Below, in pieces: positions 54,183-61,667 of a stretch of 64,000 nucleotides of DNA (position 1 is the first letter of the stretch; the number at the start of each line of letters is the position of its first letter). Origin of the DNA: Carboxylicivirga longa (lineage in GTDB: Bacteria > Bacteroidota > Bacteroidia > Bacteroidales > Marinilabiliaceae). Below the pieces are notes generated by a model. That model had not been told where the DNA came from and ran no database searches. It saw only the letters and a program-made list of their open reading frames with translations. Made by a program: the position numbers and the translations under genes. The DNA lies in contig NZ_JBNGOZ010000017.1 in NCBI RefSeq assembly GCF_050589825.1, positions 1 to 64,000 of the forward strand, read 5' to 3'.

Positions 54183-54962
54183 TTAGGATTTTATGTATCT
54201 TATTAAATCCTTGTCTTCTGTCAATTCAATTAGTTTTTCTCTATAATCAGAACCAAATGAATTATTAATTACTTTTTCACTTACACCATAAAACTCCTTA
54301 AATGCTCTATAGAAACCCTGTCCATTTTTAACTGGGTATTTGTCTTCTGCGAATTGCTTTATGAATTTATAATCAAACTGGTCATTCACATTTAAAGGGA
54401 AAGCTATTTCAAAACCTGCATTGATTTTAAATATGTGCAATAAGGCGTACCATTTTGCAGGTATTTTTTTTATTTCATGAGCTTCTTTGGTTTGTTTAAA
54501 AAACGGAGCAATCTTATCAATAAAGATTTCTTCTTTCTCAAACCACTCTAACAAATAATCGATGTATTCATGTTTTTGGTATTTAGTTCTGCTCACCTGC
54601 GCTCTTATCTCAGTTTTTCGATTGTTAAGTATAATCTCCAACTTGTGTTTTTCAATGTTATCGATTTTACCATCCTCATATAATGATAAAGTATTAATGC
54701 TTCCTAGAATTGACATAGTTAGCTGTGACAAATACCTAAAAAAGGTTTTGGGAGAATAAAAGTTGATATGAAACTCGTTCAAATCTTTGTAATACAATAC
54801 TTCATTGTTTTTTATGATAGGAAGGTCGTTTTGATACTTTTTCTTTAAGTGTTTAAACATATCTAGTTCGAAAGGAAAGATTTCTACCCACCCCTGATAT
54901 ATTTCATTCAATTCATTAATTATTTCATCAAGCTTTTTTATTTTAGTCTCTGTATCAGTCAT
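54183..54962 (-). CDS. Hypothetical protein of the integrase operon
   Basis: Protein of 259 residues that I do not recognise. It is largely helical and charged, without signal peptide, membrane helix or metal motif. A middle segment (HEYIDYLLEWFEKEEIFID) and the C-terminal FYRAFKEFYGVSEKVINN look conserved-like. A distant resemblance to RteC-type regulators of Bacteroides conjugative transposons is possible but not claimed. The start overlaps the integrase stop by 8 bp, so translation is coupled and the function probably belongs to integration, excision or regulation. About 106 bp separate it from the excisionase-like gene. Confidence 0.6.
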   Translation of the reverse strand: MTDTETKIKKLDEIINELNEIYQGWVEIFPFELDMFKHLKKKYQNDLPIIKNNEVLYYKDLNEFHINFYSPKTFFRYLSQLTMSILGSINTLSLYEDGKIDNIEKHKLEIILNNRKTEIRAQVSRTKYQKHEYIDYLLEWFEKEEIFIDKIAPFFKQTKEAHEIKKIPAKWYALLHIFKINAGFEIAFPLNVNDQFDYKFIKQFAEDKYPVKNGQGFYRAFKEFYGVSEKVINNSFGSDYREKLIELTEDKDLIRYIKS

Positions 54963-56205
54963 TAAAATCCATCATTTTATTAGCTATATCTCTTTTCTGG
55001 TCATCGGCAAAACCAGCAAAATATGCCTTTGTCGTTTTAATATCGGTATGTCCAAGTGATTCTTGCGCAAGCTCCATTCCAGCACCTTTCCTAATGAGGT
55101 TTGTTGCAAAGGAGTGTCTGGCAATTTTACTATTAATTTTAATATCTAATTCAAGACTTTGCGCATATTTTTTCATGTGCTGACTAATAAAACGGTTGAA
55201 ATTATTAACCGCTCTGTCCGTCTCCGCTTGACTGAATCCTTGGGATAATATTGGGAATAAGTATGTTTCGCTGTTGATTTTCTTATTTCCATATTTTTTA
55301 ATTACCTCTTTCGTGAAAGGATTAAGATAAATTATAATTGGTTTGTGTTCTACATCAGTGTCTTTGATTTTATTTCGGTAATAATAGAAAGTGTCTTCGT
55401 CAATAAAATCTTTGTATTTAATATTGGCAATATCTTTAACATTCATGCCATTGCATGCGTAGGAAAAAAACCAAAAAGCTTTAGCTTTCTCTTGTTCCTC
55501 TGTTTGGGGTTGTCCTTTCATTAAGGATTTTAGTTCTTCTTCCGAAAGGGCTGTCTTTACCTTTTTTGAAGTTGGTATTTGATATTTTCCTTTTCCAAAC
55601 GGATAAATCTCCTGTTTTATAACTCCATCGGAAATAGCGCTATTGAAAATAGCCTTTAGATTTCGCAAATACATGCCAATAGATGTGCGGCTTCGTCCTA
55701 ACGATTCCATATGGAATTGATAATCTTTTAACCATTGTACAGTTATTGTTTTGAAGTGCAGGGTATCTGTACTCGAAAATTGAATAAGTGATTTTAAACT
55801 GTATTCATAGCTCGTTGCTGTGGTTAATTTATTGTTGTGGTTGTAATTATCAATTGCAGCTTTGTAGTATTCGTTAACAGTGCGTTTAACCTGAACCTTG
55901 TTGGGAGATATTAGTAATTCAAAGTCCTCAAAAGTAAACTCATCCAATGAATCCGCTTTTTCATAGGTAGCTGTTTCAAGTCCCTTTAAAAGTATTTTAT
56001 AGTCCTTCCATTTGCCTCGTGGCTTGTCAATGTTCCATATTAGGTCGAATTCATCCTGAGTGAATTCAAACTTAGTTGGGTATAACTTTTGCTTTCGGGG
56101 ATGAGCAGTAAACACCCTTAATTTAACCGGATATTTTCCATTCTTCTTCTCTCTGCGAGTGTCCAGATAAATGGATATTTGGTAATCTCTATTGATATTA
56201 GCCAT
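54955..56205 (-). CDS. int: Tyrosine recombinase (integrase) of the island
   Basis: Site-specific recombinase of 416 residues that would insert and excise the island at tRNA-Ala. The N-terminal arm-binding domain covers about 1-85, a SAM-like core-binding domain about 100-210, and the catalytic domain about 215-410. Box II reads KIARHSFAT with Arg363; His386 is in SLGHTDIKTT, and nucleophile Tyr395 in TTKAYFAG. At the usual first catalytic Arg position the sequence is ACNGMNVKDI, without Arg, and the box II His is replaced by Lys. IntDOT of CTnDOT also lacks the first Arg. It lies 138 bp from the right att core. Confidence 0.93.
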   Translation of the reverse strand: MANINRDYQISIYLDTRREKKNGKYPVKLRVFTAHPRKQKLYPTKFEFTQDEFDLIWNIDKPRGKWKDYKILLKGLETATYEKADSLDEFTFEDFELLISPNKVQVKRTVNEYYKAAIDNYNHNNKLTTATSYEYSLKSLIQFSSTDTLHFKTITVQWLKDYQFHMESLGRSRTSIGMYLRNLKAIFNSAISDGVIKQEIYPFGKGKYQIPTSKKVKTALSEEELKSLMKGQPQTEEQEKAKAFWFFSYACNGMNVKDIANIKYKDFIDEDTFYYYRNKIKDTDVEHKPIIIYLNPFTKEVIKKYGNKKINSETYLFPILSQGFSQAETDRAVNNFNRFISQHMKKYAQSLELDIKINSKIARHSFATNLIRKGAGMELAQESLGHTDIKTTKAYFAGFADDQKRDIANKMMDFND

Positions 56206-56212
56206 GTGATAA

Positions 56213-56232
56213 TTTGCATACTATTTGCATAC
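56213..56232 (+). repeat. Right TTTGCATAC direct-repeat pair
   Basis: Two TTTGCATAC copies 11 bp apart, one mismatch from the left-end unit at 19823-19842. It lies 7 bp upstream of the integrase start and 111 bp inside the right att core, so it could also act in integrase autoregulation. Confidence 0.6.
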
Positions 56233-56343
56233 TAAACTACAAAAAAACAATAAAATTCACAAAATTACACAAAGAGCAAAATGTTTATTAATCTTATAGA
56301 CAGTGCATTACAAATTAATGCAAATCATCACAAATCAATATTA

Positions 56344-56391
56344 TTTGACTGGCAGTCAAAAGGTCAGCGGTTCGATTCCGCTATTCTCCAC
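56344..56391 (+). repeat. Right attachment site (displaced tRNA-Ala 3' end)
   Basis: 48 bp identical to 19729-19776: anticodon arm, variable loop, T arm and acceptor 3' strand of tRNA-Ala. No 5' half precedes it, so it is not a functional tRNA but the original chromosomal 3' end pushed away by the island. Confidence 0.93.
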
Positions 56392-56400
56392 ATTGAAGAT

Positions 56401-56439
56401 AAAGGCGTTCGGGAGCTTCCATCCTGGGCGCTTTTTTTT
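56401..56439 (+). terminator. Displaced native tRNA-Ala terminator
   Basis: AAAGGCG (56401-56407) pairs with CGCTTTT (56429-56435) around a GC-rich inner part, followed by a run of T. It lies 10 bp after the right att copy, where the tRNA terminator stood before integration. Confidence 0.65.
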
Positions 56440-56520
56440 ATTTGTATACCTAATTTCAACTTTCCTGTTTATTAGATTTGGTATATCGCTAGTTTTCGGT
56501 TACGCAGAATTTCTTTATTC

Positions 56521-57175
56521 TCAATACGGAGATTCATCTCTATACTCTCGTTTATTTCTGTGTTGATATCATTTTTCCAGATTGGTAATTATATCGTTAG
56601 TTAATTCAGTGTTTGTATAAACAATTGAATCATCAACGTAATAAAATGAATCACCTTTAAGTTTGCTGTTCTTGTGTTTGGCAATAATGGACATACAAAT
56701 AGTTCCAAAAAATTAGGTCTGAGGAAGTCCTTGTCGTACGCCTATATTATAGGAAGAATTAACATTGGGACCATTTAAGCAATCCTTATCTTCTTTTATT
56801 GTAGTAACCAGCCACTTGTTTAGAATATAATTATAAATAAAGGTAGGATTAATTGTAGGGCAGAACCTTTCCAGGTCGAGGTTTATTTCATACTTGTATT
56901 CCTTACTATCGAGGTACTTTTTGTTCGTTTCAATAGCTTTAGCAGAATGCTCTTTGTGCCATGGTTAAAATAAGCCTTTCTCAACCATATGGGATCCAAA
57001 AGGGGAAATGGCACTGAATATATTTTTATTTGATATTATACTGTTGCAGAGTTTACCGGTTTTGCATGTGTGAAGATTAATAAGACTAACTGTGTACGCA
57101 ATGTCTCTTTTCTATTCTTCGTTGTTCTAGGAAGATGTGCAAAAAATCCATAGCTTATTTAGCATAGGCAATTTC
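56521..57175 (-). pseudogene. Decayed reverse transcriptase (unclassified, defence-type)
   Basis: One minus-strand reading frame stays homologous for about 600 nt but has in-frame stops (for example at 56569-56571 and 56713-56715). Clear RT motifs are readable: NLDLERFCPTINP, IGVRQGLPQT then FFGTICMSIIAKH, and the catalytic YYVDDSIVYTN (Tyr codon at 56638-56640). FGSHMVEKGLF before them also looks family-specific. GLPQ.xFFG resembles AbiK/DRT-type antiviral RTs more than group II introns, but this is from motifs only. No intact start or C-terminal domain. It lies 130 bp beyond the island's right end. Confidence 0.8.
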
Positions 57176-57243
57176 AAAGTCTCGTGGGGTTCAATTTAAA
57201 GCGATTGTCATGCAGGACTTCCCTTCAAGCATCTTCTTTCTTT

Positions 57244-57261
57244 GAAGCTTGCGCAAGCTTC
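57244..57261. promoter_or_regulatory. 18-bp perfect palindrome before the HTCS gene
   Basis: GAAGCTTGCGCAAGCTTC has no spacer and ends 30 bp upstream of the ATG at 57292. It is a candidate operator or a leader hairpin. The rest of 57176-57291 shows no gene. Confidence 0.4.
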
Positions 57262-57291
57262 ATTAACTTGGAGCCGAAAAATATATGATGG

Positions 57292-60200
57292 ATGCGACAA
57301 CTACTGCTTTTCGTTTGCCTGATGGTATTTCAAGGGCTTTTTGCTAGTACTTCGAGTGAACCTGTCTTTTACCGGGCTAAATCTGTTTCGGGCAACTACG
57401 GACTTTCGCAGAATTCGGTGCACAGCATTGTGCGCGACCACGTAGGGTATATTTGGATGGGTACCGCTCATGGTCTGAACCGCTTTGACGGTAACCAGCT
57501 GAAGAAGTATTTTCATCATGCCGGTGATGCTTACTCTATCTCTTCAAATACCATCCATCGCATTCATGAAGATAGCAATGGTGATATTTGGGTACTCACC
57601 TCGGGGGGGATCAACCGTTATTTAAGAGCGGACGATCGTTTTGTACGCTATGTTTTCAGCAATACTTTGACTACAAGTTGTGTGTATGAAACAGAAAACG
57701 AACTATGGTTTCCCGACAGAGCATGGAAGATTCATGTATATAATAAAACAGATAGAACCTATTCCTTGCGCGAGATAAAGCCACAATTTACACCGCATAA
57801 TAATGCTATTTATATCGAGCAGATTACTCCTTATGATCGTGGGCATCTGCTCATAGGTACTTATTATTCAGGTCTGTTTCTGTATGATATCCAAAGCGGA
57901 GCATTAACACGTTTTAGTTCCATCAGCGGTGTAGCTACGCAAGGTATGGTGAAATTGCATGATCGGATTTTCTGTGCCATGTACAGTCGTATCTTTCAGC
58001 TTTCTTCCGATGGCAAAGTACAGCGTGTGCTAAATAAGGACAATTCGGGCTTGCAGTCACACATTATACTCGATATGGAATGGAACCCGCAGGACAGTAC
58101 CTTGTGGGTGGCTACCGACGGTGCTGGTATACAGGTTTTTGATACTGAGTTCAGACTGGTCAATACACTGCAAATTGGTCCGAAAGCATCCGATGTGCTC
58201 AATGATAACTCCATCAACGATATCACTTTCGGACCGGATGGGTTAATCCTGCTGGGGACAGTGCGTTCAGGCGGGCTTATGCTGTATCCATCCTACTTCG
58301 AGCAGTTTCCGTATGTCAACCAAAGTAAATACGGCCCTTCCAATAAAACCATTCTTTGCTTTTATCAAGACGACGAAAACAGAATATGGCTGGGTACTGA
58401 CGGAGGCGGCTTAAACAGGTTTGATCCGGAAACCTCCACTTTTGATCACTACAGCATTCCCGATGCACTGAAGATTACTTCGGTGGCACAATTCAGCCCA
58501 GAGGTATTGCTGGTGGGTTCCTATACCCGGGGACTGTATTTTTTTAATAAGCGGAGCCATCGTTTTTCCGATGCGCACCAACATCCGCTCTTTGCGCCAA
58601 TACAAAGAAACGTGATGCACAGCTTGTTTCTCGATTCGCAGGGCGATTTGTGGGTGTCAGATGGCCGTTTGAGTCGCATTGACCTTAAGAATAATCGTAT
58701 GCAGGTACTCAGCGACTCAATACCCGCCTTCTTCCATGGCATGAGTCCGGCTTTTACCTCGGCGGTAGAAACACGTGATGGCCTTATCTGGTTTGCCACG
58801 CGTGGTGGCATGTTTGCCTGGTCTATCCAAGAGCAAAAATTAACCCAGCGTATTACCTTAAATAATTCGCCGGCCTCCTATGGAAGGTCGGTAAACTCCA
58901 TTACCGAGGATCAGTATGGCAACCTGGTGTTCGGAACCAATAAAGGCCTGCTGTATTACGATTTTGATAAGAAGCAGTTAAGTAGCTACATAAGTGATGT
59001 AAATTATAAAAACCTCATGTTTCAGTCGGTTTATATGGATGCCAATAACCATCTGTGGGTAGGCGCTAACGAGGGGATTATCCGCATAAGCAAAACCGAT
59101 AGCAATGAGCAAATTTTCATGTTTAACACCCTTGGCAATAAAAGTGGTCTCGAGTATTTTCAGGGTTCTCTGTTAAAATCTACCGATGGATTTTTAAATA
59201 TGGGAAGCAACGAAGGGGTAACGCGCTTTAATCCGAATAATATTGAGCCTCATCTTGAAACTCCCAATACGGTGATTACCTCTCTTTCCATGCTTTCAAC
59301 AGAGCAGGAGGAACTTAAAGATTCTCTTTTGGCTCTTAATGTAATTGAAAGCAGTAGTTTGACCATTCCTTATACGCCGGCCTCCTTTCAGTTTAATTTT
59401 AATGCTTTCGATATCCCTTTTTCCGAGTCTACGCAATACGCGTATCAATTGCATCCCTTCGAAAAAATATGGCATACCGGTAAAAGCAATGTGGCCATTT
59501 ATTCTAACTTACCGCCTGGCAGTTATACTTTTAAGGTAAAGGCACAAAACCGCAACGGTATCTGGAGTCCCAAAGACACGCAAATACAACTAACTATTTT
59601 GCCTCCCTGGTATAAAACCTGGTGGTTTAGTACCCTGATGCTGTTGTTGTTGATGGCGCTGGCTTATGTAATATGGCGAGCCTCCTTGCAAAGGGCTAAG
59701 TTGCGTCAGGAGGTGAAGATTAAAGAAACGGAAAAGGAACGGCTGCATGAGATCAACCAGATGAAACTCCGCTTTTTCACTAATATCTCGCACGAACTGA
59801 AAACACCACTTACGCTTATCTACAATCCTTTGGATCATCTTGTTAAATCGGGTGGCAGCGAAAGTGAGTTTCGGACTATGCTACCCTTCCTGTACCGTAA
59901 CGCCCAGCGCATGACCATGCTGATTGATCAGATTCTGGACTTCCGAAAAGCGGAGCTTTCTGTATTGCGCCTTGCTGTGAGCGAAGGCGATATTGTGGCT
60001 TCCTGTCGAAACATACTGACTTACTTTGCCCATCAGGCACGCATTGAGCATATTAAGCTGCATCTGTGGTGTCAGCCCGAAAAGATTGATGCCTGGTATG
60101 ATGCCGATATGCTGTTTAAAATTATATCTAATCTGGTTTCTAATGCCCTGAAGAACACACCGGATGGCGGCGAGGTTAGCCTCAGGGTGTTTACCCGGGA

Positions 60201-61281
60201 TAAGGAGGTGATCATCGAGGTGGAGGATACTGGTGATGGTATTCCGCCAGAAGAGCAGGAGTTGATTTTTGAGCGCTACTATCAGGTGGGCAACAAGGTA
60301 AAGGGCACGGGAATAGGTTTGGCACTGACGCATCGCCTGGTGCAGCTGCATCATGGCTATATAAAGGTGAGTAGTGCGGCCGTAAAGGGCGCCGTGTTTA
60401 CCGTTGGCCTGCCCCTTGGAAACAGTCATTTTAATAAGGACGATTTTGCCATGGAGGGTGTTGTGCCCTTTGTAGAGCCGGAACCGCTGCTGGCCGATGC
60501 AGCGCCAACATGTCAACAGAGCATGCCACAGGGAAGAATTCTGATCGTGGAAGATGAGTGGGAGTTGCGCGAATATATTGCCGGATTATTAGAGAAATCC
60601 TTTAGTGTGCTGAAAGCTAAAAACGGAGAGGAGGCCTTGGAGATGTTGCATGGAAGTGAGCCCGATTTGATTATATCGGATGTGATGATGCCCCGGATGG
60701 ACGGCATTACCTTCTGTAAAAAACTTAAGTCAGATATTCGCATCAGTCATATCCCTGTGCTGATGCTCACGGCTAAAACAGCCGTGGAAAACCAGATAGA
60801 AGGACTTAAGTCGGGCGCCGATGCCTATATGCCCAAGCCCTTTGATACACAGCTCCTGTTTAGCCAGATTCAGACCATACTCAACAATCGTAAAATTGTG
60901 AAAGAGCGTTTTGGTCACGATTTGGGTTTGCAAACAAGTGATGTTACGCAAAGTGAGGCGGATGAAAAATTTCTGCACAAGGCCATCAGCATTGTGGAAC
61001 AAAATATGGATAACCCTGATTTTGATGTGACGGCCTTTGTGGAGCAGATGGCCATGAGCCGCACTCTGGTGTATAATAAGATTAAGGCCATTGCTGGCAA
61101 GCCTGTGAAAGACTTCATCATCAATATTAAACTTCGCAAGGCTGCCGGACTACTTAAAAATTCCCGCAAAAGTATTTCCGAAATTGCTATGAGCTGCGGC
61201 TTTGCCGATCCTTCTTACTTTTCTGTGGTGTTTAAACGACATTTTAAGCAATCGCCCACTAGCTATAGAAGCGGTGCATGA
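57292..61281 (+). CDS. Hybrid two-component system regulator (HTCS)
   Basis: Single-chain sensor and transcription factor of 1329 residues, typical of Bacteroidota glycan sensing. The signal peptide ends near LFAS. Fourteen or so beta-propeller repeats (HIWMGT-like, e.g. VGYIWMGTAHGLNRFDG, ENRIWLGTDGGGLNRFDP) fill the periplasmic part, followed by a Y_Y_Y domain (about 690-770) and a membrane helix near 777-797. The kinase has phospho-acceptor His834 (FFTNISHELKTPLTLI) and ATP site NLVSNALKNTPDGG. The receiver has Asp1130 (SDVMMPRMDG), and an AraC-type HTH ends the chain. All catalytic residues are visible. It probably controls the GH97 gene downstream. Confidence 0.96.
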   Translation: MRQLLLFVCLMVFQGLFASTSSEPVFYRAKSVSGNYGLSQNSVHSIVRDHVGYIWMGTAHGLNRFDGNQLKKYFHHAGDAYSISSNTIHRIHEDSNGDIWVLTSGGINRYLRADDRFVRYVFSNTLTTSCVYETENELWFPDRAWKIHVYNKTDRTYSLREIKPQFTPHNNAIYIEQITPYDRGHLLIGTYYSGLFLYDIQSGALTRFSSISGVATQGMVKLHDRIFCAMYSRIFQLSSDGKVQRVLNKDNSGLQSHIILDMEWNPQDSTLWVATDGAGIQVFDTEFRLVNTLQIGPKASDVLNDNSINDITFGPDGLILLGTVRSGGLMLYPSYFEQFPYVNQSKYGPSNKTILCFYQDDENRIWLGTDGGGLNRFDPETSTFDHYSIPDALKITSVAQFSPEVLLVGSYTRGLYFFNKRSHRFSDAHQHPLFAPIQRNVMHSLFLDSQGDLWVSDGRLSRIDLKNNRMQVLSDSIPAFFHGMSPAFTSAVETRDGLIWFATRGGMFAWSIQEQKLTQRITLNNSPASYGRSVNSITEDQYGNLVFGTNKGLLYYDFDKKQLSSYISDVNYKNLMFQSVYMDANNHLWVGANEGIIRISKTDSNEQIFMFNTLGNKSGLEYFQGSLLKSTDGFLNMGSNEGVTRFNPNNIEPHLETPNTVITSLSMLSTEQEELKDSLLALNVIESSSLTIPYTPASFQFNFNAFDIPFSESTQYAYQLHPFEKIWHTGKSNVAIYSNLPPGSYTFKVKAQNRNGIWSPKDTQIQLTILPPWYKTWWFSTLMLLLLMALAYVIWRASLQRAKLRQEVKIKETEKERLHEINQMKLRFFTNISHELKTPLTLIYNPLDHLVKSGGSESEFRTMLPFLYRNAQRMTMLIDQILDFRKAELSVLRLAVSEGDIVASCRNILTYFAHQARIEHIKLHLWCQPEKIDAWYDADMLFKIISNLVSNALKNTPDGGEVSLRVFTRDKEVIIEVEDTGDGIPPEEQELIFERYYQVGNKVKGTGIGLALTHRLVQLHHGYIKVSSAAVKGAVFTVGLPLGNSHFNKDDFAMEGVVPFVEPEPLLADAAPTCQQSMPQGRILIVEDEWELREYIAGLLEKSFSVLKAKNGEEALEMLHGSEPDLIISDVMMPRMDGITFCKKLKSDIRISHIPVLMLTAKTAVENQIEGLKSGADAYMPKPFDTQLLFSQIQTILNNRKIVKERFGHDLGLQTSDVTQSEADEKFLHKAISIVEQNMDNPDFDVTAFVEQMAMSRTLVYNKIKAIAGKPVKDFIINIKLRKAAGLLKNSRKSISEIAMSCGFADPSYFSVVFKRHFKQSPTSYRSGA

Positions 61282-61667
61282 TGCACTGTTTTAATAGTTT
61301 CTTGATAGCTTGTTTTTGTATGGCCTTGTTCTGTTTTCTTGGTATTGGGGTGCTTGGGTGATGTGCCCCAGTATGCATGACCTTAACTTTATTAGTGTTT
61401 TTTACTGAATTGATTTTGGTAAGAGCTAACTAGTCAGTAGAGATTTATGAGCTCTTGCTGATTTTCAATTTTCATGGGAATATATAGTGATAACTGCAGA
61501 TCACACTATTTTTTTTATTACACATATAGTTATATTTTTATGCACAGTACAAATGGCGTTACACGTGTTCTGTAGCCTTCGTCATAATCGTCCGGCAATG
61601 ATTTTGTTGCAGCGAAATCACCGGAAAGTACTTTTATAAAATACTGTTTAATAATAATTATCAACAC
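61282..61667. other. Intergenic region upstream of the GH97 gene
   Basis: 386 bp without ORF. An imperfect inverted repeat ATAGTGA...TCACACTAT (61484-61509) lies about 160 bp before the GH97 start and could be a binding site for the HTCS. The AT-rich stretch 61510-61545 probably contains the promoter, but no exact TAnnTTTG was found. Confidence 0.4.

Larger units (their letters stand above)
19729..56391. mobile_element. Integrative island carrying a polysaccharide utilisation locus
   Basis: About 36.6 kb bounded by the 48-bp direct repeat of the tRNA-Ala 3' end. A tyrosine recombinase lies directly inside the right end, with a small core of excisionase-like, ATPase, Toprim and Zn-ribbon genes. 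The cargo is a PUL of about 29 kb plus a HEPN/AbiF-like gene. TTTGCATAC repeats lie inside both ends. The tRNA is intact on the left; the displaced 3' end and native terminator are on the right. The DNA is visibly more AT-rich than the flanks. No relaxase, coupling protein or conjugation gene is visible, so transfer would need helper functions. Confidence 0.9.

Noticed and set aside
56344..56391. Second tRNA-Ala gene
   Set aside because: Only the 3' 48 nt are present; there is no acceptor 5' strand or D arm.
56281..56475. Small plus-strand ORF through the right att site, and its sister ORF at 19582-19779
   Set aside because: Both read through tRNA-Ala sequence in the same frame; the shared peptide is a by-product of the 48-bp repeat.
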